NCBI GenBank assembly: GCA_009746045.1
Contig: RPFO01000017.1
Coordinates: forward strand, 243,501 to 307,500
Direction of reading: 5' to 3'
Length of the DNA: 64,000 nucleotides
Source: Mesostigma viride
Taxonomy: Eukaryota; Streptophyta; Mesostigmatophyceae; Mesostigmatales; Mesostigmataceae
Shown: positions 32,260 through 41,577 of the stretch, one piece after another
How positions within the stretch are numbered: position 1 is the stretch's first letter
Layout of the letters: each line of letters opens with the position of its first letter
The notes under the pieces: model-generated
Seen by the model: the letters and a program-made list of their open reading frames with translations, nothing else
What the model was told of the DNA's origin: nothing
The model's database searches: none
Position numbers and translations under genes: made by a program

Positions 32260-32703
32260 GGACCACTACCAACTTACAAGGAAGCTGGTCAGCCAGCTTG
32301 ATCAAGCAGTCAAACTGCAAGTCAGCTTGCACCTTGGTGTACACCCCAAAGCCTGGCAACAAAGACTGGAGACCCATCAACAGCTGATGCTCCTGCATTC
32401 CAGGAAGAATGGTCAGCAACCTATATCTGCTGAACCTATCCACCCCCACCAACAGATACATGCCCCTGATGTGTTGGATGTCCACCTGGATATCCCCCCG
32501 CTCTCTAGCAGGCTCTCTGGCATGGGACTGTGGGAGGCGAACAGCATTCTCCTGACAGACACAATTCTGAGCAGCTGCACTGCAGGCCTCTATAGCAAAG
32601 GCTCCTTGCCAATCTTCCAAGCAAACATCTCTGCCTGCTTAGAGTGACCAAAGATATGGTGTAGAGTGTTTCCAGCCTGAGCATAGCTCAACCCCCTGTC
32701 AGG
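32260..32703 (-). pseudogene. Copia A integrase: zinc region and first half of DDE core
   Basis: Minus strand: HHCC module (GNTLHHIFGHSKQAEMF, then NCVCQEN after a frame change), followed by the catalytic core with the first Asp in DIQVDIQHIRG, VGVDRFSRYRLL, and the second Asp in VQADLQFDCLIK. The glutamate part lies beyond chromovirus B at about 13660-13715 (GAVERSIREV). This is the segment that copia C has lost. The hAT remnant entered just before the first histidine. Confidence 0.75.
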
Positions 32704-34006
32704 CCAGGTTGGAAAATACGTGTGCGGGGTATAATACGTGGACTTAAAATACGCGTATTATACGTGGGGGGTATAAAATACGCGGTGGTAAAATGCGTGA
32801 CAGTTTTTGTGGTCCAATTGTCAGTCACCCAATTAGCACGCTCCTTGATGATGGTCATGCAGTTATTACAACTGAAATTTGGTGTATATGCTTATTTATT
32901 AACATCTTCCATTTATGCCCTGCAATCCTATCTGATTATGATTTGTTAAATGCAGGGGGGAGCATGCTGCAACGGGAATAGTAAGGATTCAATTAATTAA
33001 TTGATTGTAAGGAAAGCCATCCACTATATAATGCATGAGAGGACATAAGACACAACTTCCGAGAAGGAGGGGTGACGTGCCCTCCTTTGTACTGGATCAT
33101 GCCGGCCACCATCTGCTTGAAAGAGGCGCTCTCAGCCGCATTGAAGCAATGCCGTTCTCGATAAAAAATTCGGCAGCCAGCAGCTGGACACCTTTCTCGT
33201 CGACGGGAACCAGCCATTTGGTGATGCTCAGCTGGCCTTTGCTGGGAACCGACGACAAGTCAGCCGGCGCAGCTGCCCCTCCCATCTCCGCCATTGCCCT
33301 GTTCAAATTGTGCTGCTTCTTGGCGTCTGACTGCTGCGACTTGTTGTTATACATCCTGACAAACCTGCTCCGGATATTCGGTGGAATTTTGTCGCAGGGT
33401 AACATCCCTTCCCCTGCGATTCCGGCAAAGTGTGCACGGACTCGGAATACGCTGATTGCCCCCGCCCCGTATGAGATCTAGAACTTCTTGTTGCAAAATG
33501 AGCAGAACTTATTCGACACAAACTGCGTTTTGTTACTAACAGCATCTGTGACTGCTTCTTTCTTCTCGAGAACGAAATCCCATTCAGGCCCTTTCTTCTT
33601 CATGGCTGCAAATCGAAAATGGCTGCACACTGTCGCCCAGTCGCACTGGCCTCGTCGTCGCTATATTGCATTACACCGTCAGTAGCACAGCTGGCATTTG
33701 CTGGCACACTGTTATTTATGCGTTATGTACCTAGTCCTAGCTGTCTCCTACCGGCCAAACATTTTGCAAGGCTTGCGCTTTAACTGTACGCATCTACTTC
33801 TAGTAGTAAAAATCTCAAATGTGCAGTGAGCGCGCCGCGCCCAGAACCTGGGCACCGCGCCAGTGCCCGCTGCCCGCTGGTACCCCCGAAAAATTATAAG
33901 TCCAAACCGCGTGGTCAGACGTAAAATACGCGTAAAATACGTCGAGGCCCATAATATGCTTTATCCCGCATTTTATCGCAAAAGTGCGGCGTACAGACCA
34001 ACCCGG
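32704..34006. mobile_element. hAT-like DNA transposon remnant
   Basis: 1303 bp inside the integrase zinc region of copia A, bordered by CTGTCAGG (32696-32703) and CTGTCAGC (34007-34014), an 8-bp duplication with one mismatch as expected for hAT. Ends are CCAGGTTGG and its imperfect complement. Subterminal regions repeat AAAATACG and AATACGCGTATT on both sides, like transposase-binding sites. It encodes a broken BED/DUF659-type transposase on the minus strand. Removing it restores an in-frame copia reading (CSQADRGLSYAQAG). Confidence 0.68.
32990..33603 (-). pseudogene. hAT-like transposase N-terminus (BED finger, DUF659)
   Basis: ATG at 33603 starts MKKKGPEWDFVLEKKE, then a BED-type zinc finger FCSFCNKKF...HFAG...LPCDKIPP interrupted by one TAG. 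A linker follows and, after a frame change near 33140, a DUF659-like stretch (AAEFFIENGIA, FNAAESASFKQMVAGMI, VTPPSRK). The DDE core and hAT dimerisation region are absent, so it cannot transpose on its own. Confidence 0.62.
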
Positions 34007-34014
34007 CTGTCAGC

Positions 34015-34387
34015 CTGGCTGCACAGAGAGGAACGTGACAAAGACTGTGTGCTTGGGATAGCACGACCCACCTGCTGTTCTCTTGCTCCAGGGACCTCCT
34101 CACAAGGTAGCTCGGCTCCCAGAGCCAGCCCCGGTTCCCACAGAAGCTGCAGGTCCTTCCAGTCTGGCGGCTTGACTCCCAGAGTCAACCCCAACAACTG
34201 GAGACCCTGCACCTGCCACAGGCACAGGGAATTCCACTGCTGCAGCAGCGTTATTGCAATCATTGAGTGGAAGCACCTCATCATTCCCAACCCCTTGCTG
34301 CTGCACAAGAGGGACACCCCCATTACTATGTACAACTGTTCGTCCCACTAGGGGTGATTGACTATTTACAGGGGACAACATCTCAAG
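34015..34387 (-). pseudogene. Copia A gag-pol linker
   Basis: Begins immediately after the gag TGA (34388-34390) in the same frame (LEMLSPVNSQSPLVGR) and remains open to 34100, where the frame shifts before the integrase zinc region. It parallels copia C and supports a single-stop readthrough arrangement. Confidence 0.6.
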
Positions 34388-35737
34388 TCATGGCTTACCC
34401 ACCTGGCCAGAGCCTGCTCCAGCAGACTTGGCCTGGTCTGGGCAGTCACGTCGCCAATGACCCGTCCTGCCACATCCAAAGCACTTGTCATCCTTCCCAG
34501 CAGCAGCCTTCTTCAGGCCACCCTGGTTCTGGCTGCTCTGACTGGCCTGGGTGCCCTGGCCCTGGCTCTTGCCTTGCCCTTGGCCACCCTTGTTCTGCTG
34601 ACCACCCTGGTGACCACCAGCCTGCTGCTGACCCTTGCCTTTGGATCCCTGCTGCTGGCCCTTGCCACCCTGGTTACCATTCTGCCTGCGCCTGTTAGCC
34701 CTCTGACGCCTACTAGGTCTGGTTTCTCCCTGAGCACCCTGCCCAGGGGCGTCACCATGGACCTGATGAGCGGAGGCTGAAGGGGCACCAGTCACCTGGA
34801 TTGCCTTACAAGCAGCATTGTCAGATGGACGGATATTGAAAATAACCTTTTGCAAGGCTGGCCACGTCCCATCTGTCTGATCAGCAAACATCCTAGCTGC
34901 ATTTCTCCCATCCACACTCAGCCCCATGCGATCCAGGAAGTAATCTGCCACTGCTCTATCAGTCAGATTGAAGCCATGCTTGGCCCCCTTCTCCCTGATG
35001 CGTGTGAGCCGCTGCAGCTCCTCAGCTATTGTGCCCTTGATCTCAAAGGTATCATAGCTGAGCTTATAGTGATTAGTGAGGTTGAGTACCTTATCAGAAA
35101 ACTCCTGACGTAGGCCCTCTAGGAACTGAGACCAAGTCAGCTTGTCCTTGACAGCCTGCCTAGCCTTGTCCCTCACCCTCTCACTTGAATCCCTATTAGT
35201 CGTGGATGTGTGGAATACCTGCACAAGGTTGACAGTGGGATCTACAGAGCATGAAACTAGCTCCATATCCTCCAACCACTTGTCTAGCTCTTCCTGTCCC
35301 ACAGGAGGCTTGAGAGGCTTCTGGCCATTCATCACAGCCACAGCACTCATATGAGGTCTAGTCCCAGGCAAAGCACGAGGGTCACTGCCAATGACAGCAG
35401 CTCCTACTGGTGCTAATGGCGCAGGAACATGAGCTGCAGGAACACCAGACGGAGGCACACATGGTCTCTTACCAGGTGCTTGCCGTTCAGCATCATTCTG
35501 GCCCTCCCCCGTCAGCACCACGCCGTCGGTTGGCCACCCTGCACGCTCCTCCCCTTGTGCCACCTCTTTCCTCTTCCGGTTGGACGCCCTCCTGCCATTG
35601 ACGCCCTCTGCCGTTGGGATTGCCTGTCCCTCTGGCACGACGTTGGCGGGGCTTCCCGTGTCTGCCCTTGCCTCACCCCCGCCATCCCCTGCTCCCGCCC
35701 CGCTCCCGCTGCCGCCCCCGCGCGTGTTACGAAGCAT
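34388..35737 (-). CDS. Copia A gag
   Basis: 449 residues from ATG 35737. Capsid-like middle (DKWLEDMELVSCSVDP, LTWSQFLEGLRQEFSDKV, RAVADYFLDRMGLSVDG), then a long Gln/Gly/Lys-rich basic stretch and the nucleocapsid knuckle CFGCGRTGHWRRDC. It starts 55 bp after the ORF1 stop on the minus strand. It ends in TGA with an open frame beyond. Homologous in plan to copia C gag. Confidence 0.82.
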   Translation of the reverse strand: MLRNTRGGGSGSGAGAGDGGGEARADTGSPANVVPEGQAIPTAEGVNGRRASNRKRKEVAQGEERAGWPTDGVVLTGEGQNDAERQAPGKRPCVPPSGVPAAHVPAPLAPVGAAVIGSDPRALPGTRPHMSAVAVMNGQKPLKPPVGQEELDKWLEDMELVSCSVDPTVNLVQVFHTSTTNRDSSERVRDKARQAVKDKLTWSQFLEGLRQEFSDKVLNLTNHYKLSYDTFEIKGTIAEELQRLTRIREKGAKHGFNLTDRAVADYFLDRMGLSVDGRNAARMFADQTDGTWPALQKVIFNIRPSDNAACKAIQVTGAPSASAHQVHGDAPGQGAQGETRPSRRQRANRRRQNGNQGGKGQQQGSKGKGQQQAGGHQGGQQNKGGQGQGKSQGQGTQASQSSQNQGGLKKAAAGKDDKCFGCGRTGHWRRDCPDQAKSAGAGSGQVGKP

Positions 35738-35791
35738 TATAGAATACCACAGAAAACACACGCAGATATGGCCGCTGGAACCCACTCAGGC

Positions 35792-36928
35792 TCACGCACT
35801 TACTCCAGACGAGGCCGCCTCCTGGCTTGCACTCGCCTGCCTCTCCTCACGGTCTGGACGCTGCTCAACACCCTCAGCAACCGATGTGGCTGCTGCTGCC
35901 TCTGCGACAATCTGGAGGTCTGGGTTAAACTCTCCCAGCACGCAGGTCACAGGTCGCCCGTCTTCCTTGCGTTCGACTGGATGTTGTGTCTCGCCTGGGT
36001 TGCGATGCCAAGCAAGATTGCGCAACCACCGCTTACCGCCGCCGACCAGCTCGTTCTGCTCGCCTCGGCCGTAACGGTCGTACTCGTGAGTCGCCTCACG
36101 AGGTATATGCAGATCAGCTCTCTGCCTTGCCTCGTAGGTCTCGGTAGTGCCGTCGCCCTCGTTTATCTGCTGGGCTGAGCGCTTGACGGAGCCCTCTGGC
36201 TTGTCAGTCCACTCAAAATGGACGTCTTCAGGCGTCTTCTCGACCCCTGCGATAATCTCCACCTCCGGACCCCACGCTGTGGTGGTTTCCGGCCTCGGTG
36301 TATCAAGCCTTGAGTAGACCCCGAAAGGCTGCGTGGTAATATAGAACCTGTCTGCGTACCCTCTCGACTCTTGCAAAAGGACAGCAACAAGATTCTCAAT
36401 GGTTTGGGCAAATACCTCCGCCGTGCTCCAAGGATTTACCGTCTCCCGAGCACGCGTGTTCCGGATGATGTCGGCGTCTGGTACCCCCTCTCCTAGCACT
36501 GCTGTCGCCACCCAGTGGTTGAACAGTCTGGTGCTGCCGAGCGCTGTTGCCACAATCTGGCTAAGCGCCTCCCTGGCAAGGTCGAGACCGGCAAGCGTGA
36601 TATGGGCGCCCTGATAAGCGACCTCCACACGATTAGCAGTTTCAGCTAGCGCGTCCCGTAGGCGCACCAACTCTTCCACCGCCACTCGCCCCGTCTCACC
36701 TGGAGAAATCACGACGCGAGCCCGTTGAATAATCGGGTCCGCCGCCGCTGGCCTGTTGCCTCCCCCACTCACCGCCACCCACCCCTCTTCTGCCAAGTGC
36801 CTCGCTACGTAGGCCGCTTGCACGAATGTTGGAGCGTTTGCTTGGTTTCGGTAGGGGAAAAACGCTTGCGCGTCTCTCTGCTCGTTCGCCTCACCATCAC
36901 CGTGGCTGCTTGACGATGAACCAGACAT
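35792..36928 (-). CDS. Copia A ORF1 (extra gene before gag)
   Basis: 378 residues from an ATG only about 24 bp inside the 5' LTR end. No recognised domain. N-terminal part MSGSSSSSHGDGEAN, helical middle (VEELVRLRDALAETANRV, LDLAREALSQIVATAL, AEVFAQTIENLVAVLLQ), acidic and charged C-terminus. The matching position in copia C holds an ORF of 306 residues. Function unknown; it may act in particle assembly or transport. Confidence 0.68.
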   Translation of the reverse strand: MSGSSSSSHGDGEANEQRDAQAFFPYRNQANAPTFVQAAYVARHLAEEGWVAVSGGGNRPAAADPIIQRARVVISPGETGRVAVEELVRLRDALAETANRVEVAYQGAHITLAGLDLAREALSQIVATALGSTRLFNHWVATAVLGEGVPDADIIRNTRARETVNPWSTAEVFAQTIENLVAVLLQESRGYADRFYITTQPFGVYSRLDTPRPETTTAWGPEVEIIAGVEKTPEDVHFEWTDKPEGSVKRSAQQINEGDGTTETYEARQRADLHIPREATHEYDRYGRGEQNELVGGGKRWLRNLAWHRNPGETQHPVERKEDGRPVTCVLGEFNPDLQIVAEAAAATSVAEGVEQRPDREERQASASQEAASSGVSA

Positions 36929-36951
36929 GAAAGCGTGGAAGCAATAGTACG

Positions 36952-37607
36952 ATTTGCGCAGCAACTCGTCAGCAGAGCTTGTGAGCTCCTGGTCCTTGCC
37001 GGCTGGAATGACCCTAGGCTGCTGGCTAGCAACCTTTATCCTCACACCAGGCCTACGACCCTCGATATAGGCTCGCCACTCGTCGTGACGACCAAGGTTC
37101 GTGTGTGAAGACGCTCGTTGCCTCGTTGAGCCTCGAGCTATATGCAACCTCGTTCCATCCTTGTTCCTCGGTCATGAGCAACGCTGGGCAACGCTACATT
37201 GCCAGAGCCTCGTATCGCTGCCTTGCATCCTCGTTGCAGGCAGCATACAGGAATCTCTGGCTATCCTGTGTCTAGGACAGCACAGGACCTGCCACAGTCC
37301 TGCAAGGACTTACATCCTTGCAGACCTGCTGGCTGGTTACTGGCTTCTACTAGCCACAGTACCGTTGAGCCCTCAGTACACTGTGTCCCAGTCACGTGAG
37401 AGTCCAGGCTAAGCCTGTGCAGGCACGGCCTGCCACGTGTCCTGTCCACTATGCCCTGAGTGTGCCCCGCCCTCGCCCACCGGTCGGCAGTACTTCGGGA
37501 CTTGATAACTTTCTAGTCCCTTGTCTGTTCTAGGCGGTTGACACGGCGTTGGAAAGGTCTCCTCAACCTGCATCCATCTAGCACATTGGTGCCCCAATAT
37601 GCTAACT
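36952..37607 (-). repeat. 5' LTR of copia A
   Basis: 656-bp direct repeat of 9342-9999. It differs at least by an extra AT near 37067 and a missing 4-bp GCTA near 37280. Confidence 0.88.
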
Positions 37608-37612
37608 CCTTC

Positions 37613-38135
37613 CACATGTTTATGTGCCAACCCCAATGAAACGGTGGAACACCGATTTTTATGGTGTAACCTCCAAGGAGTTTGGACCTGGCTGATTGGT
37701 TTATGGGCAGCCTGGATGTCTGAGCCTATCATACCGGTGTCTACCCGCTCAATTATCTTTGGCATCACTGGCACCCCTGGCCTTGAGCTCACCTCTGCAC
37801 AACAAGCGTGGATATGGCTCCGCACCTGCATGTTGTATACAATCTGGACGGTGCGAAATGATGTGGTGTTCAATAGGCGCTCAGTGTTTGACAAAGCCGG
37901 GGTTCTCGGCTCACGTGTTACTGATTTACCTATGGAACTCTGGCACTGATGCGACGCTATTGGATGGTCGCAAATGAGCAAAACAAAATCTGGGACGCTG
38001 GCGCGGACCACTCACTGGCCGGGGCAGGATAAGCCTAGCCCACTTGAGATCTTTCATGACCTCATGGGCAAAAACAGGATCTTTACCCACATGCCCAATG
38101 ACAACCCATTAGAAGTCCTGTGGCTTCCGTGGTAG
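37613..38135 (+). pseudogene. LINE ORF2 C-terminus with zf-RVT motif
   Basis: End of the host LINE ORF2: TCLCANPNETVEHRFLW, a C-x-C-x7-H-type zf-RVT motif followed by CNLQGVWTWLIGLWAAW, common to L1-like ORF2 proteins. After a frame change near 37950 it ends with MPNDNPLEVLWLPW and TAG at 38133-38135. Collinear with 8711-9341 across the copia A insertion. Confidence 0.78.
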
Positions 38136-38145
38136 TCTAGCAAGG

Positions 38146-38731
38146 TGTTACGTCCCAGCCCAGACACACCTAGCCTGAGCTACGTAGCGAAAGACCCTTC
38201 TTGCCGAAATTAGGAATAACTCAAGGTAGCCTAAAGTAGGTTGCGCTTCACGACTTGAGTCGTGAGATATCTGGCATCACGGCTTGATGCCAAGCTAATT
38301 AGTACACACTTATATTGGCTAGCAACACCAATTACAAATGGATAATTGCCCCGGGCTCAATGTGTAGGCGTATTCGCACTTATCATTCATTAAACCAAGA
38401 GGACGAGACTCTCGTCCTCGGACCAATTTAACCTAGGTTGATTGCGGCGCAGATACACGCCAATTTCCCTGGACCAATCCAAGCCAATCATTCCACGTAG
38501 GATCCGGGCCGACATCGACCCTCAATAACTACAGGATCCACGCCTAGTACTACGGATAGACTCAGAACTGACGCGGCGCCACCGCACCGGCCCCAAAAAG
38601 GGCAACCTAGGACCAAAATAACTAGTCCAATTCACACAATAGTCAATGTCCATAAAACTTAGTACAACGGCCACAAGGCCTTAGTAATTTATTCCATTGT
38701 TACGTCCGACCTAAAGGGCCGGGACGTAACA
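38146..38731 (-). repeat. 3' LTR of chromovirus D
   Basis: 586 bp, TGTTACGTCC...GGGACGTAACA. Contains the near-perfect palindrome GAGGACGAGACTCTCGTCCTC at about 38399. It preserves the uninterrupted site AACTCAAGGTAG at which the other LTR carries the TIR element. Confidence 0.92.
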
Positions 38732-38745
38732 CTCCTCCCCCCCCA
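38732..38745 (-). other. Polypurine tract of chromovirus D
   Basis: Minus strand GTGGGGGGGGAGGAG directly inside the 3' LTR, the plus-strand primer site; nearly identical to that of chromovirus B. Confidence 0.75.
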
Positions 38746-38950
38746 CGGGGGTCGGTAGTCCCTACCGTACAAAGGTATAATAGGATCACACAACAAGACT
38801 ACTATAAGAGTACTATGTCCCGACCTCGGTTCACCCGCAGGGCAGTAATGCCAGTTCCTCTAGAGGTCGATACACATGCCCAACCCTGACGTAGTAGCCA
38901 AAACTTGGGGATTGGACTCCGCTATCCATCCCGAAACTGAACTATTTACT

Positions 38951-41496
38951 CTAGCGTCCGCCGCTAGTAGTCCGCCGCTGCTGCTGGGCCTCAAGGAGAG
39001 CCCGTCGCCCCACGGGTGTCATAATATGGGTCATCACCCCTGGATGCGCACATAAGTCCACCTCGAAGGCGATCTGATATGGGGACGTCTTCTGCCGACC
39101 CAACTTGGACAGCTCCACCCACGTACCCCGGGGCCACATGGCCAGGAACCCGGCGAGGTACTGGGGGTGGGTAAAGAGAAGGGTCAGCGCCGACCAATCC
39201 GCCACCCCACAGCGGTGATCACGAACAAACTTCACCCCCATCATGAAAACCTCGGTGCGCACGTGATCCTCAAGGATGGTCGCCCTGGGGGCCCCTACAA
39301 TGTCCGGCACCACCCGATCCAGGAAGGCGCGCCCTTCCGCCGGGGCCACCTTGGGCGGCGTAACCACGTGCCCCACTCCATCCACCTGATACCTCCAATC
39401 CCACCAATCCTCGGTACCGAACCGCACCGTGTTGCCCACCGTCCGGGGAAAACGAAGGTCGTCGGGTTGCGGCAAGGGCAGCGGCGCCTGTGGGAAGAAG
39501 GTGATTTCTAGTTGTTCCCAGTAAGCACCACGGTCAACCGCGCACCAAGGACCCGCTTGAAAAACCAAAGGGGCGGGCAGGTGCATGCCGGAGGGACCGA
39601 GATCAAAGGTCCCTCGAACACCACACACAACTTCTCCGTTCGAGGCCCCGGCCCACCATGTCTTACGGTCCTCCCCGGAATTGTCCGTATGAAGTCCCCC
39701 AACGACCACTCCTCATGTGAGGCTGCCCGGGAAGCGGCCTCGTAGCCTACTGAGGTGGCGACTGAATGATCGCCCTGGCGCCCGAGCTGGTCCAACATCC
39801 GCTGTATGAGACCCTGCCCTGATTGCACCGCCGCCACGAGCGTCTCAAGGGTAACCACGGGCTCCGCCGGCACCATGACACCCGCCACGCTGGGACCCTC
39901 CGCGGCATTCCGTACGGTATGTAAGCACGGTCCCTCCGCGGGAAGGTGCGAGTGTCGATCCGAGGTAGCGGTGGGTCTGCTGGGTCCCTCCGCAGGACGT
40001 GACATCGACGATCCGGCCTGGGCAGGCCGGTGACGAGGCTCCAAGGAGACCAAGAAGTTGGGCTCCGGTGGGACCTCTTCCGCTCGGGAGCGAGGCTCCA
40101 GGGAGACATGGAAGGTAGGCTCTTCTTGGCCCGCATCGGGCGGGTGCCAGCGGGAACCTCATCAATCGGCTCCTCTCTAGCCGGCCGTTCGGCCCTGGCC
40201 ACCGCGGTCTCTGTCGGATCCGTTCGCCGTCGCCGATTTCTCGCTCTTGCTCCAACTCCACCGCCGACCCCCACGTGCGCTCCCATTGCCGATCCTCTGG
40301 TCGGCGAGGTGGTGGTGACGCTTGGCGAGCGGGGCGTACATCAGTCCCGGAGTCCGAGCGGGAACGCGAGCGGGAGGGCGGGATGGCGAGCGACGACGTG
40401 CCGGCCACTCCGGAACACGTCGAGGAGCGGCTTGGCTGCCCCCACCCCATCCGGTAGCCCTCGGAAGACTCCGCGTCTCGCGCCCTGAAGGTCGCCCCCA
40501 GCCCGTCGCCGGCGGTGGCGCCTCATAACGAGGCACAGGACGGCTTCTTCCGCCGCTCCCCTGGGAACCCCGAGAAGGCGGATCCCGCGGAGGGGAACGA
40601 GAGGGAGGGTGTGGAGGATGGTCGTCGTCGGAACCGGAGTCATACCCCTCACTCCCATCATCCTGGTCCTCATCATCCATAGCCACGATGCGATCCAGAG
40701 CCTGCCGCAACGAATACTGCCCTTCTCGCAGGCATTTTTCACCCCGTAGCGCCCCCTCTGGCGGAAGATACCGGGGGAAGTGGTATTCCAGCAGCTTCCG
40801 CACTGGGGGTGGAAGTAAGAGGAGAAGGAGCCGTGGGAATGCCAGACCCGCTTCCAGCGTGTTCATGCACCCGTGACAGGCGCATTCCCGCTCATGTGTT
40901 TCCCAGTCGGTCCCGACCACCACGCCGTTGCGCGCAGCCGTGCGGGTCTCGATCCGAACCTCGCGTTGCGCCGCACGAACCCTCGAAAAGTCTCCATCTG
41001 CACAGGGCCGACTCGCGCCATGATAGAATCAGCGCGGAGGTCCGACGGCATTTGATTACGGCGACGCCGTCGTCGTTCCAACAGGGCTTCCCCCTCCCGA
41101 CCGTAGTCACGCAAGAACACCCGGGGATTGAACGTCTCCTCGTGCAGCTCCTTTACCAGCTGCAACGTACGCGCGTCCGGTGCTCCAGGCCTTGACGAGG
41201 TTTCTTGCCGGCGCTCGCGACTAGGGGGGCCCCGTCTGTCCGCCACCATCTCTCGAGCCCCCGGCCCCTGGTGCATCCCTTCGGACCGCAGGCTCTCCAC
41301 GAGCTATCTGCGTCCTTGCCCCCACTTCCGGTTCTGGGACCTCCGGATCGTCGGGTATATCCATGTCGACCAAATCCCCCTCACTGGACTCCCCATCTGC
41401 ATCCCGGAATCCTGCGTCAGCAGCCTCCACGGCGCCGACGGAGTCTGGCCTCTGGGAAGCGCCTCCGCGGCGTCCCCCTGCACAGCCCACACACAA
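38951..41496 (-). pseudogene. Extra 3' gene of chromovirus D (downstream of chromodomain)
   Basis: About 2.5 kb on the minus strand between the integrase stop and the polypurine tract, readable in four overlapping frames (41496-41221, 41300-40863, 40923-40177, 40053-38951), so probably one gene with frameshifts. N-terminal acidic part (GDLVDMDIPDDPEVPEPE), then RRRRRRNQMPSDLRADSI, HERECACHGCMNTLEAG, a disordered Pro/Arg/Ser region, a helix (ETLVAAVQSGQGLIQRML), and a globular C-terminus (PAPLVFQAGPWCAVDRGA, EDWWDWRYQVDG, LAGFLAMWPRGTWVEL) up to 38951. The C-terminus resembles the same-position gene of chromovirus B. Family unknown; no membrane anchor seen. Confidence 0.6.
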
Positions 41497-41577
41497 GATG
41501 TCAGGGCGTTAGTCGACGCGTACCTAATACCTGGCTCACGCACCACCCTCACCCTACACCCTACCGGCTGTGGTCTG

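Larger units (their letters stand above)
9342..37607 (-). mobile_element. Ty1/copia-like element A (carries nested insertions)
   Basis: LTR retrotransposon on the minus strand flanked by the 5-bp duplication CCTTC (9337-9341, 37608-37612). Order on its own strand: 5' LTR (37607-36952), extra ORF1, gag, integrase, retropepsin-like domain, RT, RNase H, 3' UTR, 3' LTR (9999-9342). It is interrupted by hAT remnant 32704-34006 and chromovirus B 13721-32259; without them it is about 8.4 kb. The two LTRs (656 and 658 bp) differ at least by two small indels. The LTR begins AGTTAG on the element strand instead of TG. Pol carries a frameshift near 12.44 kb and another near 34.1 kb, so it is inactive. 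Confidence 0.88.
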
